Below, piece by piece: positions 50,578-59,944 of a DNA stretch of 64,000 bases (its first letter is position 1; each line of letters opens with the position of its first letter). The stretch is from positions 3,348,001 through 3,412,000 of the forward strand of contig NZ_CP012697.1 of NCBI RefSeq assembly GCF_001314225.1, read 5' to 3'. The stretch is from Microbacterium sp. No. 7. Lineage in GTDB: Bacteria; Actinomycetota; Actinomycetes; Actinomycetales; Microbacteriaceae. A program made the position numbers and the translations under genes. Below the pieces are notes generated by a model. It saw nothing but the letters and a program-made list of their open reading frames with translations. It made no database searches and was not told the origin of the DNA.

Positions 50578-52137
50578 TCAGAGCGCGGGGATGTCGATGC
50601 GGGTGACGGGGGTCGGGTTGCCGGCGCTGTCGGTCTGGTAGAGGCAGTAGGTGGCGGGCAGGTCGGTGGCCTCGATCATGAGCGGGACGATGCGGAAGCC
50701 CTCGAACGAGGCGGTGTCGTCGCAGTCGGCCTCGCCGAGCGGGCCCCAGGTGTAGCGCGAGTTCGCGAGCTCCGGCGACCGCACGAACGGCTGCACGACG
50801 ACCACGTCGTCGATCCGCTCGACCGTCGCGCCCGCGGGCCACACGGGCGGCGTGCGGTCGACCGTGAAGACGATCGTCGCGGCGCCCGCGTAGTTCTCGC
50901 CCTGCACGGCGCACAGCGCGTACCGGCCCTCGGTCTCGGGCAGCACGGGCTCGACGACGAGCCCCTCGCCCCAGCCGACGCCCTCTCCCCCGGGCAGCGG
51001 CTGCGCGTCGGCGCCCGCGTAGGTCGCGGCATCCCCGCACGCCGTCGCATCGCCGAGCGGCACGAGCGCCGTGCGCACGGTGCCCGGGCGGGCGCCGACG
51101 AGCTCGGCCTGCGGCGTGCGGCCGAAGCCGTCGAGCAGGCCGCCGCCGCGGAAGGCGCCGCCGCCGGCGAGCGCCGTGAGGTCCGACACGGGCAGGGGGC
51201 ACGCGTCGCCGAGCGCGAACACGCCCGTGACGGCGTCGAAGCAACGGCCGACGCCCGCGACCGACTGCGCATAGCTGGTGCGCGGCGCCATCGCGACGCC
51301 GTCGGCCGTGACCTCGCACGGCCCGTTCAGCTCGCACGCCTCCTCGGCGAGGGCGCCCCACGAGGTCGTGTTGATCATCGCGACGATCTCGGTCGGCGCG
51401 CCGTCGGCATCGACCGCGAACACGCCCGACCCGCTCGAGCCCTGCTGGATCCCCTCGCAGTCGTTCGACCATGCGCCGGACCACAGCCAGTGGCTCTCCA
51501 GCAGCGTGTGCTGCGCACCGAGCGTGCATTCGCCGCGGCGCAGCACGATGTCGGCGGGGTCGGCGATGTCCTGCACCGGCACGCCGACGTTGACGGCGGT
51601 GCTGCCCTTCGCGGGCTCCGCGGCGGCGATGGGCACGGCGCGCAGGCCGAGGTCCTGCAGCTCGCCCAGGGTGCGGTCGAGGCGCACGATCGCGGTGTCG
51701 GTGTGGCGCATGGTCGAGTACGCGAGCTCGACGACCTCGGCCGTGAACGTGCCGTCGAGGTTCCCCTCGGCGCGCAGGAACTCCGCGGTGCCGAACCAGT
51801 CCTCGTCGATCGTCGTCTGCTGCGGCGGACGGCCGACGTCGCCGACGCAGTGGCCGTTGGTGAGCACGTAGCCCGGGCCGGCCGGCACGCCCGTGTCGAT
51901 GAGCGTGCCGCTGCACGACGAGCCCGCGTTGAGCGCCACGACACCGCTGAACGCCACGAGCGCCTCGAGGGACAGCGGGGATGCCAGGGGCTCCTTCGCC
52001 TCGTCGGTCCACGGCACGGTCGGCTCGGGCCACGGCAGCGCCTCGTCCGTCGTGCCCGTCGCGGTGCAGCCCGCCAGCAGCAGCGCCGCCGCGATCGTCG
52101 CCGCGGCCGACACCGCTCCGTTCCTCGTGCGCGCCAT
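50578..52137 (-). CDS. Secreted trypsin-like serine protease lipoprotein
   Basis: A 519-residue extracellular lipoprotein: signal peptide with lipobox LLLAGC (C24). The chymotrypsin-fold catalytic triad is visible as H96 in VLTNGHCVGD, D147 in RHTDTAIVRLD, and S235 in QQGSSGSGVF. About 270 further residues contain several Cys pairs and end in an Ig-like domain (TIVFTVDRTPPVWPAGATVE). The target is unknown. It is flanked by a palindrome and by murB, with its own short upstream gap of 77 bases. Confidence 0.85.
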   Translation of the reverse strand: MARTRNGAVSAAATIAAALLLAGCTATGTTDEALPWPEPTVPWTDEAKEPLASPLSLEALVAFSGVVALNAGSSCSGTLIDTGVPAGPGYVLTNGHCVGDVGRPPQQTTIDEDWFGTAEFLRAEGNLDGTFTAEVVELAYSTMRHTDTAIVRLDRTLGELQDLGLRAVPIAAAEPAKGSTAVNVGVPVQDIADPADIVLRRGECTLGAQHTLLESHWLWSGAWSNDCEGIQQGSSGSGVFAVDADGAPTEIVAMINTTSWGALAEEACELNGPCEVTADGVAMAPRTSYAQSVAGVGRCFDAVTGVFALGDACPLPVSDLTALAGGGAFRGGGLLDGFGRTPQAELVGARPGTVRTALVPLGDATACGDAATYAGADAQPLPGGEGVGWGEGLVVEPVLPETEGRYALCAVQGENYAGAATIVFTVDRTPPVWPAGATVERIDDVVVVQPFVRSPELANSRYTWGPLGEADCDDTASFEGFRIVPLMIEATDLPATYCLYQTDSAGNPTPVTRIDIPAL

Positions 52138-52214
52138 CGCGACCCCCCTCGTCGCTCACACCCTATCGGCGGTCGCGAGCGGCGCGACGACGGGCGACCG
52201 GGAGAAATCCCGTG

Positions 52215-53360
52215 TCAGAGCTCGACGCCGACGAGCACGGGCTCGGGCTGCAGGATGATGCCGAAGTCCGACTGCACGCGCTGCACCGCGAGGCGGGCGA
52301 GCTCGGCGACCTCCCCGGCGGTCGCGCCGCCGCGGTTGGTGAGCGCGAGCGCGTGCTTGGTCGAGAGCCCCGCGCGCGAGCGCGGCAGCCGGAAGCCCTT
52401 GCGCAGCCCGACGTGCTCGATGAGCCACGCGGCCGACAGCTTGACGTCGGGCACCGCGGGCCGCCGCACGGGGACCTGCCCGTCCCAGCTGCCGAGCGGG
52501 ATCACGGTGACGGGATCGGCGTCGGGCGCCATCGGCCAGCGCGGGCAGTCGTCGGGCAGGGTGCGCGCGAACGACGCCGAGACGACCGGGTTCTGGAAGA
52601 ACGACCCGGCGCTATGCGTGTCGGCATCCGTCTCGTCGAGCACCATGCCCTTGCCGGCGCGGATGCGCAGCACGGTCTCGCGGATCCACGCGAGCGACAC
52701 CGCCGCCGACGCGTCGAGCCCCAGCGCCTGGCGCAGCTGCGCGCCGCGCACGGGCACGTCGCCGCGCCCCACGCGCTCGAGCTCGAGCGTGATCGAGAGC
52801 ACGACGGCGGGGCGGACGGGCACGGAGCCGTAGTGCTGCTTGAGCACCGACGTGCGCAGCCCCAGGCCGAGCTCGGCGGCGGGGACGACGGAGACCTCGC
52901 CCGTCGACTCGTCGAGCAGCTCGACCTCGACGAGGGTCTGCACGACCTCCTGCCCGTAGGCGCCGATGTTCTGGATCGGGGCCGCGCCGGCGGTGCCCGG
53001 GATGCCGCTCATCGCGGCGATGCCCGCGAGCCCCTCGTCGACCGTGAACGCGACGAGGCGGTCCCACTCGTGGCCGGCCTGCACCCGCAGCCGTTCGAAG
53101 CCCTCGCGGGGCGACGGCAGCCGCTTGACACCCTGCGTGCGGATCAGCACCACGGTGCCGTCGAAGGGCTCGTCGGCGACGAGCACGTTCGATCCGCCGC
53201 CGAGCACGAGCCACGGCTCGCGGTCGTCCCAGAGGGCGCGCAGCGTCTCGACCAGCTCGTCGCGCGTCGTCGCCTCGACCATGCGGGCGGGCGTGCCGCC
53301 GACGCGCAGCGTCGTGAGCTCGGAGAGCGGGATCGGCGCGATCTTGGGCATGGACGTCAC
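52215..53360 (-). CDS. murB: UDP-N-acetylenolpyruvoylglucosamine reductase
   Basis: A 381-residue flavoenzyme (type I MurB) making UDP-MurNAc for peptidoglycan. Markers are TTLRVGGTPARMVEA and VLGGGSNVLVADEPFDGTVV (FAD), GIPGTAGAAPIQNIGAYGQE, the proton-donor serine in HSAGSFFQNP, and the C-terminal glutamate in LQPEPVLVGVEL. A GTG start overlapping the upstream gene (GTGA) is preferred; an ATG three codons later is possible. Coupled to two MaoC-type dehydratase genes. Confidence 0.96.
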   Translation of the reverse strand: MTSMPKIAPIPLSELTTLRVGGTPARMVEATTRDELVETLRALWDDREPWLVLGGGSNVLVADEPFDGTVVLIRTQGVKRLPSPREGFERLRVQAGHEWDRLVAFTVDEGLAGIAAMSGIPGTAGAAPIQNIGAYGQEVVQTLVEVELLDESTGEVSVVPAAELGLGLRTSVLKQHYGSVPVRPAVVLSITLELERVGRGDVPVRGAQLRQALGLDASAAVSLAWIRETVLRIRAGKGMVLDETDADTHSAGSFFQNPVVSASFARTLPDDCPRWPMAPDADPVTVIPLGSWDGQVPVRRPAVPDVKLSAAWLIEHVGLRKGFRLPRSRAGLSTKHALALTNRGGATAGEVAELARLAVQRVQSDFGIILQPEPVLVGVEL

Positions 53361-53764
53361 GCCGGCAGGCTCACGCGCACCTGCGCCTTGCCGAGCACCG
53401 TCGTGTCGCCGTGCGTGACCGTCAGGTCGATGCGGGCGCCGGTCTCGTCGACCGCCCCGACCTTGGCGGTCACGGTCACGTCGGCGCCGGCCTCGGCATC
53501 CACGACCACGGGGCGCGTGAAGCGCACCCCGTACTCCTGCACCCGGCCGGTGTCGCCCAGCCACTCGCCGATCGTGGCGACGGCGAGGCCCATCGTGAGC
53601 ATGCCGTGCGCCAGCACGCCGGGCAGGCCGACGCGCTCGGCGACGTCGTCGCGGTAGTGGATGGGGTTGAAGTCGCCCGACGCGCCCGCGTAGCGCACGA
53701 GCGACTCGCGGGTGAGGTGCACGGTGCGCTCGGCGACCACGGCGCCGACCTCGAGGGGGCTCAT
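53357..53764 (-). CDS. MaoC-like (R)-hydratase, HadB-like
   Basis: A 135-residue hot-dog-fold protein with the catalytic hydratase-2 motif YAGASGDFNPIHYRDDVAER (Asp and His) and HGMLTMGLAVATIGEWLGDT. Its ATG overlaps the stop of the HadA-like gene, and murB starts in its own stop. In mycobacteria HadB is the catalytic half of the HadAB fatty-acid dehydratase; here the partner is the adjacent gene. The substrate is unknown. Confidence 0.92.
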   Translation of the reverse strand: MSPLEVGAVVAERTVHLTRESLVRYAGASGDFNPIHYRDDVAERVGLPGVLAHGMLTMGLAVATIGEWLGDTGRVQEYGVRFTRPVVVDAEAGADVTVTAKVGAVDETGARIDLTVTHGDTTVLGKAQVRVSLPA

Positions 53765-54207
53765 TCCTCGCCTCCGATCAGCAGCACCGACGTCGCGGTG
53801 ACGACGTGCGCCCCCGCGGTGTCGGCGATCTCGGCCTCGCTGGTGACCATGGCGCCCTTTCCGAAGGGACGGATGCCGGTGACGCGCAGCTGTGCGACGA
53901 GCTCGTCGCCCGCGACGATCGGCCGCGTGTAGCGGAAGCGCTGCTCGGCGTGCACCGTGCGCTCCAGCGCGATGCCGGAGTCGGGCTCGGCGAGCAGCTG
54001 CTGCAGCGTGAGGTCCTGGACCACCATCGCGAACGTCGGCGGGGCGACCACGTCGGCGTAGCCGAGCGCGCGCGCCGCCTCGGGGTCGTGGTGCTGCGGA
54101 TCGGTCGCGAACACGGCGCGCGCGAACTCGCGCACCTTCTCTCGGCCGACGAGGTAGGCGGGCGTCGGCGCGAACGAGCGGCCGACGAGTTCGGGATTGA
54201 CACTCAC
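53761..54207 (-). CDS. MaoC-type dehydratase N-terminal protein, HadA-like
   Basis: A 148-residue hot-dog protein of the FAS1-like dehydratase/HadA group, lacking the Asp/His pair. It includes DVVAPPTFAMVVQDLTLQQL and HAEQRFRYTRPIVAGDEL. The GTG start lies six bases after a -10 TAGGAT (54219-54214), with no ribosome-binding site, indicating a leaderless message for the three-gene unit. It would form a heterodimer with the HadB-like protein. Confidence 0.9.
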   Translation of the reverse strand: MSVNPELVGRSFAPTPAYLVGREKVREFARAVFATDPQHHDPEAARALGYADVVAPPTFAMVVQDLTLQQLLAEPDSGIALERTVHAEQRFRYTRPIVAGDELVAQLRVTGIRPFGKGAMVTSEAEIADTAGAHVVTATSVLLIGGEE

Positions 54208-54245
54208 CCGTCGATCCTATCGAGAGGCGTCCCGGGCGCCGGGGC

Positions 54246-55052
54246 CTACGCCCCGCGGCCCTTCCGGCGGTCGGCGATCGCCTTCTGCGCCATCTGGTAG
54301 CCGATGTACACGAGGTAGGCGGCGAAGACGACGTTGGCCCAGAACGGGTCGAGCAGCGTCGCGACCCACGCGCCGAGCGCCGTCGTCGTGCACGCGGCGA
54401 CGCCGATGACGGCGGCGGCGGGCAGGTCGACGTTGCCGCGGCGCATGTTGCCGAACGTGCCCGAGATCGCCGTGGGGATCATCATGAGCAGCGACGTGCC
54501 CTTGGCGATGAGGTCGCTCGTGCCGAAGACGATGATGAGCGCGGGCACGACGACGATGCCGCCGCCGACGCCGAGCAGTCCGGCCACGACGCCCGTGATC
54601 AGGCCGAGCACCACGAGGCCGGTGATCGAGAGCGGCGTGAGCGGCAGTCCGGCATCCCTCGACGGGATCACGACGAACAGCATCGCGATGACCACGACGA
54701 GGAAGCCGACGAAGCACCAGCGCAGCACGTGCTGCGGCAGCCGGGCGAGCAGCCACGTGCCGATCTGGGCGCCCACGACGGCGCCGGCCGCGAGGATGAG
54801 CGCGGGGATCCACGCCACCGAGCCGTGCAGCGCGTAGCTGACGACGCCGACGACGGCGATCGGCACGATCGCCGCGAGCGAGGTGCCCGCGGCGCGGCGC
54901 TGGTCGAAGCCGAGCAGCAGCACGAGCATCGGCACGATGATGGTGCCGCCGCCCACGCCGAACAGGCCCGACATGAAGCCGCCGAGCAGGCCGATGGCCA
55001 CGCAGATGAGCACGAATCGCGGCGCGCGCGCCGCCTGTTGTCCGGTGGGCAT
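54246..55052 (-). CDS. TauE/SafE-family sulfite/organoanion permease
   Basis: A 268-residue membrane protein with about eight helices in two related halves, each with the family motif: GLFGVGGGTIIVPML and GLLGVGGGIVVVPAL. The family exports sulfite, sulfoacetate and similar anions. The ATG overlaps the DUF2510 stop by one base. The substrate is unknown. Confidence 0.92.
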   Translation of the reverse strand: MPTGQQAARAPRFVLICVAIGLLGGFMSGLFGVGGGTIIVPMLVLLLGFDQRRAAGTSLAAIVPIAVVGVVSYALHGSVAWIPALILAAGAVVGAQIGTWLLARLPQHVLRWCFVGFLVVVIAMLFVVIPSRDAGLPLTPLSITGLVVLGLITGVVAGLLGVGGGIVVVPALIIVFGTSDLIAKGTSLLMMIPTAISGTFGNMRRGNVDLPAAAVIGVAACTTTALGAWVATLLDPFWANVVFAAYLVYIGYQMAQKAIADRRKGRGA

Positions 55053-55903
55053 CAGTATCCCGACAGGTAGTCGATGAGCAGCACGCCGTCCTGCTCGACG
55101 AGCTCGTAGAAGAAGCCGTACTCGACGGGCTCGGGCTCCGCGAGCGGCTCGCCGTCGTCGCCGACGAGCAGCGTGCCCGTCTCGGTGGTCACGACGAGCA
55201 CGTAGTCGCCGTCGCGATACGCGTCGTCGATCACGATCACGTAGTCGGTCAGCATCTGCCGCGAGTTCGCCGCGTCGGCGCGGAACGCCTCGCACTCGTC
55301 GCCCTCGACGTCCCAGCGGAAGTCCTCGGTCGTGACGGCCAGGTACTCCGCGCAGTCCGCGTTGAGCCAGGCGGCGTCGTAGCGGTGCACGACGCGCTCG
55401 GCCTCGGCGCGCTCCGCCTCGGTGAGCTCGAGGAAGACGGGACCGTCCTCGCTCGTCTCCTCGTCCGGCGCCTCGGTCGGCACCGTGATGGGCGCGTCGG
55501 GCCCGGGCTGCGAGAAGGGGCTCTCGTCCTGGATCGTCGTCGCCACGATCGTGCTGACGATGAAGAACAGCGCGCCTCCGACGATCATGAGCGCGACGAT
55601 GCCGCCGACGACCCAGAGCACCCAGCGGTTCGACGCCGGGGCGGGGGCGGGCGGCGCGGCCGCGTACGCGGGAGCCGTCTGGTACGACGGGGCGTACGGC
55701 GCCGTGGCCGCGTAGGGCGGTGTGGCCGCAGCGGCATAGGGAGGCGTGGACGCGGCCGGTGCGACGGGCTCCGCGGGCGTCGGGGCCGCGGGCGCGGGAG
55801 GCGTCGGGGCGGCGGCCGGCTGCACGTGCTCCGTCCACTGCGTGCCGTCCCACCAGCGCTGGGTTCCGTGTCCGTCGTCATACCAACCGGCGGGGGTACT
55901 CAT
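55052..55903 (-). CDS. DUF2510 membrane protein with extracellular domain
   Basis: A 283-residue protein. The DUF2510 motif (AGWYDDGHGTQRWWDGTQWT) lies at residues 5-24. A 90-residue Pro/Ala/Tyr-rich low-complexity region with TPPYAAAATPPYA repeats follows, then one membrane helix near 130-155 (VLWVVGGIVALMIVGGALFF), then an acidic extracellular domain ending FYELVEQDGVLLIDYL. The ATG follows AAGGAG. It is coupled to the TauE/SafE permease gene. Function unknown. Confidence 0.87.
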   Translation of the reverse strand: MSTPAGWYDDGHGTQRWWDGTQWTEHVQPAAAPTPPAPAAPTPAEPVAPAASTPPYAAAATPPYAATAPYAPSYQTAPAYAAAPPAPAPASNRWVLWVVGGIVALMIVGGALFFIVSTIVATTIQDESPFSQPGPDAPITVPTEAPDEETSEDGPVFLELTEAERAEAERVVHRYDAAWLNADCAEYLAVTTEDFRWDVEGDECEAFRADAANSRQMLTDYVIVIDDAYRDGDYVLVVTTETGTLLVGDDGEPLAEPEPVEYGFFYELVEQDGVLLIDYLSGY

Positions 55904-56121
55904 TCGCGCTCCTTCTGCGGCCCCTGTGGGCGCACCGCCTCCGACCCTACGCGGTTTCACCCCGCCGCGCGTGCGCGAGCGGGCCCGCCGAGCCTCGATT
56001 CGTGTAAACATCAGCGAACATCACGGCGACGACGGGATGTCGCGGGGCCGGGCGGGGTGGAGCGGCGGGTCGCGGCCGGGGTCGGCCCCCGGGGCCCGCC
56101 GGCGACTCCCGCCGGCGACTC

Positions 56122-56285
56122 GTGGGCAGTCGTTGCCGGATGCCGGAGCCCGAGACGACCACGACCGCCCACCACCCGCACCGGGCCGCAAGCGGTGGGC
56201 AGTCGTTGCCGGATGCTGGAACCCGAGACGACCACGACCGCCCACCATCCGCACCGGGCCGCAAGCGGTGGACGGTCGTTGCCGG
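56122..56285. repeat. 73-bp tandem repeat of hairpin units (2.2 copies)
   Basis: Units start at 56122, 56195 and 56268 (partial). Each has GTGGGCAGTCGT at its left, then GGATGC(C/T)GGA, then CCCGAGACGACC, then ACGACCGCCCAC, which is the complement of the left arm with one mismatch. Each unit can therefore fold alone, and arms of adjacent units can cross-pair. It lies in a 461-base gap (55904-56364) with no gene. The rest of the gap shows only GC-rich sequence. Confidence 0.9.
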
Positions 56286-56364
56286 GCGCAGCGCCGCGAG
56301 GCGGCGACGGGTGCCCACGACATCCGAGCGGGGTGCCGGCCCGCCGCAGGGACCGGGCGGGCGG

Positions 56365-57480
56365 CTACCGGTGGGCCTTGTCGAGGGCGGTGGCCACGGT
56401 GTTCTGGAGGTCGTGCCAGGAGGCGATGAACTTGTCGACGCCCTCGTCTTCGAGCACCTGGGTCACGTCGGCGAAGTCGACGCCCGCACGGGTGAGGGCA
56501 TCGAACACGCCGTGCGCGGCAGCGTACCCGCCCGTGATCGTGTCGCCGGTGACCACGGCGTGATCGAACGTGGCGTCCAGGGTCTTCTCGGGCATCGTGT
56601 TCACGGTGCCGGGAGCGACCAGCTCGGTCACGTACAGCGTGTCCGGCAGCGCAGGATCCTTCACCCCGGTGGAGGCCCACAGCGGGCGCTGCACGTTCGC
56701 GCCAACGGCGACCAGGTCGCGGGCGCGCTTCCCGGCGAACTTCTGCTCGTACAGCTCATACGCGAGGCGGGCGTTGGCGATGCCGGCCTTGCCCTTCAGC
56801 GCGAGCGCCTCGGGTGTGCCGATCGCGGCCAGGCGCTTGTCGACCTCGGTGTCCACCCGGGAGACGAAGAACGAGGCGACCGAGTGGATGCTCGCGAGGT
56901 CAAAGTCGCCGCTGTGGGCACGCTCCAGTCCGGCGAGGTACGCGTCGATGACCTCGGCGTAACGCTCCAGCGAGAAGATCAGCGTCACGTTCACGCTGAT
57001 ACCGGCCGCGATCACCTCGGTGATCGCGGGCAGGCCCGCCTTGGTGGCCGGGATCTTGATCAGCGTGTTCGGACGATCCACCGCCTTCCACAACCGCTTC
57101 GCCTCCGTCACCGTCGCGGCCGTGTCGTGCGCCAGGTCGGGAGACACCTCGATCGACACCCGCCCGTCCACACCGCGCGTGGCATCGTAGACGGGGCGGA
57201 AGACATCGGCCGCGTCACGCACGTCCGCGGTCGTCAGCGCGAAGATCGCCGCATCCGCGTCCGCGCCCTCCGCGGCCAACCGGGACAGCGCCTCCCGGTA
57301 CGAGTCGTCCGACGCGTTCCCGATCGCGCCCTGGAAGATCGTCGGGTTCGTGGTCACACCCGTGACATCACGCGTGGCGACCAGATCGGCCAGATTCCCG
57401 GACGAGATCCGGGAACGCGACAGATCATCGAGCCAGATACTCACACCGGCAACGGACAAAGCCTGAGTAGGGGAGGTCAT
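56365..57480 (-). CDS. tal: Transaldolase
   Basis: A 371-residue pentose-phosphate enzyme of the actinobacterial/plant-type length. The Schiff-base lysine is K142 in [16 protein letters not shown]; the early motif [12 protein letters not shown] and the C-terminal [10 protein letters not shown] are typical. Its ATG overlaps the galM stop (ATGA). Placement at the end of an arabinose operon makes sense, because xylulose-5-P must be recycled. Confidence 0.97.
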   Translation of the reverse strand: MTSPTQALSVAGVSIWLDDLSRSRISSGNLADLVATRDVTGVTTNPTIFQGAIGNASDDSYREALSRLAAEGADADAAIFALTTADVRDAADVFRPVYDATRGVDGRVSIEVSPDLAHDTAATVTEAKRLWKAVDRPNTLIKIPATKAGLPAITEVIAAGISVNVTLIFSLERYAEVIDAYLAGLERAHSGDFDLASIHSVASFFVSRVDTEVDKRLAAIGTPEALALKGKAGIANARLAYELYEQKFAGKRARDLVAVGANVQRPLWASTGVKDPALPDTLYVTELVAPGTVNTMPEKTLDATFDHAVVTGDTITGGYAAAHGVFDALTRAGVDFADVTQVLEDEGVDKFIASWHDLQNTVATALDKAHR

Positions 57481-58433
57481 GCGTTCTCCTCGGGTGCGAT
57501 GGCGAAGATCCGCCAGGATGCCTCGGCGGTCTCGCCGGGCCCGAGGACGAGAAGGCCGGTGTCGAAATCGTATCGGTCGTCGTTGAACGCGTCGGGCGCG
57601 CACGTCATGGGCTCGACGGCGAGACCGGCACGATGGCCGGGCCGGCCGGCGCCGCCGGGCAGGTCCGCGGTGTGGACCTGCACCCAGGGGCATGCGGCGT
57701 CCCAGCTCATGCCGACGCCGGATCCCGCGGCATCGGTCACCCGCACCGTCGTGATCCCGCCGCCGTCTCGCGTCAGCCCCGTGAACGCGTGATCGATCCG
57801 GGTCGAGCCCACACGCCGCGGGCTCCGGAAGTCGAACGCCGCGGTCACCGGATCGAGCGTCGTGGGGACGAGACGATCCGGGGTGACCGAGAGCACCCGC
57901 TCGGCCGGGAGCTCGAGCGTCCAGTCGTCCACGAGCCCCTCCCCCGCGACCAGATACGGGTGCGGGCCCGCACCGAACGGAGCCGGGGTGTCGGAGGCGT
58001 TCTCGGCGCGCACGGTCTGGGTCAGGCCGCCCGGCGCCAGCGCAAAGGTCGTTCGCACGATCACACGCCACGGATAGCCGGCCTGCGGCTCGACGACGGC
58101 CTGCAGGGTCACATGGTCGGACCCCTTGTCCACGGCGTGGAAGTCGAGCCACGCCGCCAGCCCGTGCAGGGCATGGCCTCGTGCGGGCTCGGTCAGCGAC
58201 AGCTGACGATCGACCCCGTCGAAGGAGTATCCGCCGTCGACGACGCGATTGGGCCACGGGGCCAGGGTCGCGCCGCGATAGAAAGGCCGCACCTCGTCGG
58301 CGTCGAACGGCACCACCAGATCGCGCTCTGCACGCGTGAACGATCGCAGCGATGCGCCGATGCTCGCGATCGTCGCGACGTCGTCGCCGTGGCGGAGGGT
58401 GTGCTGGACGCCCGACGCGGGAAGCGCCCCCAT
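57477..58433 (-). CDS. galM: Aldose 1-epimerase (mutarotase) family protein
   Basis: A 318-residue GalM-like protein. Active-site residues are visible: His in [10 protein letters not shown], His in [11 protein letters not shown], and Glu in [15 protein letters not shown]. It would interconvert sugar anomers, here probably of L-arabinose. The ATG overlaps the araA stop by one base. Confidence 0.92.
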   Translation of the reverse strand: MGALPASGVQHTLRHGDDVATIASIGASLRSFTRAERDLVVPFDADEVRPFYRGATLAPWPNRVVDGGYSFDGVDRQLSLTEPARGHALHGLAAWLDFHAVDKGSDHVTLQAVVEPQAGYPWRVIVRTTFALAPGGLTQTVRAENASDTPAPFGAGPHPYLVAGEGLVDDWTLELPAERVLSVTPDRLVPTTLDPVTAAFDFRSPRRVGSTRIDHAFTGLTRDGGGITTVRVTDAAGSGVGMSWDAACPWVQVHTADLPGGAGRPGHRAGLAVEPMTCAPDAFNDDRYDFDTGLLVLGPGETAEASWRIFAIAPEENA

Positions 58434-59944
58434 CACAGCCCCTGCGCGAGCCGGTAGTAGGCCTGGTTCCAGCGCAGCTCGTGCTGGAACCCGCGCACCG
58501 TCGTCTCCTCGTCGATGACCACGAGCTCGGTGCGGGCGATCTCCGCGAAGTCGCGGAACACGTCGATGCCGACGGCCGTGGTCATCACCGTGTGATGCGC
58601 GGCGCCGGCCGCGAGCCAGCACGCCGCGCTGGTCGCGAAGTCGGGCGCGGGCTTCCAGACCGCGCGCCCCACGGGCAGCCTCGGCAGATCGGGGGCCACG
58701 ACGTTCTCGACGACGTTCGCGGTGAGCCGGAACCTGTCGCGCAGGTCGCTGAGCGCGACGACGAGGGCGGGCCCCGGGTCGGCCGTGAACACGAGCCGCA
58801 CGGGATCGGCCTTGCCGCCGATGCCGAGCGGGTGGGCCTCCAGCCGCGGCCTGGCGGTCGTCAACGACGGGGCGACCTCGAGCATGTGCGCGCCGAGGAT
58901 CCTCTCGTCGCCCGGCGTGAGGTCGTACGTGTAGTCCTCCATGAGGCTCGCCCCGCCGGGCAGCCCCGTGCCCATGACGTTCGCGACGCGGACGAGGATC
59001 GCGGTCTTCCAGTCGCCCTCCGCGCCGAATCCGTACCCCTCGGCCATGAGCCGCTGCACGGCGAGCCCGGGCAGCTGCGTCAGCGCGCCGAGATCCTCGA
59101 ACGACGTCGTGAACGCGCCGAACCCGCCCGCCTCGAGGAAGGAGCGCAGACCGGCCTCGATCGCGGCGCCGTCGCGCAGCGCGCCGTGACGATCGCCGCC
59201 GGGCAGCAGCTCGGACGCGACGTCGTAGGACGCCGCGTACTCGTCCACGAGGGCGTCGATCTCGGCATCCGTCGCCTGCGCGACCGCCTCGGCGAGCTCG
59301 TTCACGCCCCACGTGTTGACCTGCACGCCGAATCGCAGCTCGGCCTCGGTCTTGTCGCCCTCGGTGACGGCGACGTAGCGCATGTTGTCGCCGAAGCGCG
59401 CGAGCTTCAGCGTGCGGACGGCGTGCCAGCCGGCGGCCGCACGCTGCCAGTCGTCGATCTGCCGTCGCACGGCGGGGTTCGAGACGTGGCCGACGACCGT
59501 CTTGCGGGCCACGCCCAGCCGCGTCTGGATGTAGCCGAACTCGCGATCGCCGTGCGCGGCCTGGTTGAGGTTCATGAAGTCGAAGTCGATCTCGTCCCAC
59601 GGCAGCTCGACGTTCGCCTGCGTGTGCAGGTGCAGCAGCGGCTTGCGCAGTGCGTCGAGCCCCGCGATCCACATCTTGGCGGGGCTGAACGTGTGCATCC
59701 ACGCGATGACGCCGATGACCGAGTCGTCGGCGTTCGCGTCGAGCGCGAGCCGGCGGATGCCGTCGGGCTCGATGAGCACGGGCTTCCACTCGACCCGCAC
59801 GGGCAGTCCCGACAGTCCCTCGGCGACGGCGCGCGACTGCTCGGCGACCTGTCGCAGCGTCTCCTCGCCGTAGAGCGACTGGCTGCCGGTGACGAACCAG
59901 ACGGTGAGGCCGTCGAACGAGGTGGAGAGGGGTGTGCGCGTCAT
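58433..59944 (-). CDS. araA: L-arabinose isomerase
   Basis: A 503-residue enzyme converting L-arabinose to L-ribulose. Markers are [60 protein letters not shown] and [14 protein letters not shown] with a metal-binding glutamate. Normal length. The ATG overlaps the araB stop (ATGA). Confidence 0.98.
   Translation of the reverse strand: MTRTPLSTSFDGLTVWFVTGSQSLYGEETLRQVAEQSRAVAEGLSGLPVRVEWKPVLIEPDGIRRLALDANADDSVIGVIAWMHTFSPAKMWIAGLDALRKPLLHLHTQANVELPWDEIDFDFMNLNQAAHGDREFGYIQTRLGVARKTVVGHVSNPAVRRQIDDWQRAAAGWHAVRTLKLARFGDNMRYVAVTEGDKTEAELRFGVQVNTWGVNELAEAVAQATDAEIDALVDEYAASYDVASELLPGGDRHGALRDGAAIEAGLRSFLEAGGFGAFTTSFEDLGALTQLPGLAVQRLMAEGYGFGAEGDWKTAILVRVANVMGTGLPGGASLMEDYTYDLTPGDERILGAHMLEVAPSLTTARPRLEAHPLGIGGKADPVRLVFTADPGPALVVALSDLRDRFRLTANVVENVVAPDLPRLPVGRAVWKPAPDFATSAACWLAAGAAHHTVMTTAVGIDVFRDFAEIARTELVVIDEETTVRGFQHELRWNQAYYRLAQGL

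Noticed and set aside
56122..56285. Possible CRISPR array
   Set aside because: Repeat units are contiguous 73-bp copies with no unique spacers and no cas genes in the window.
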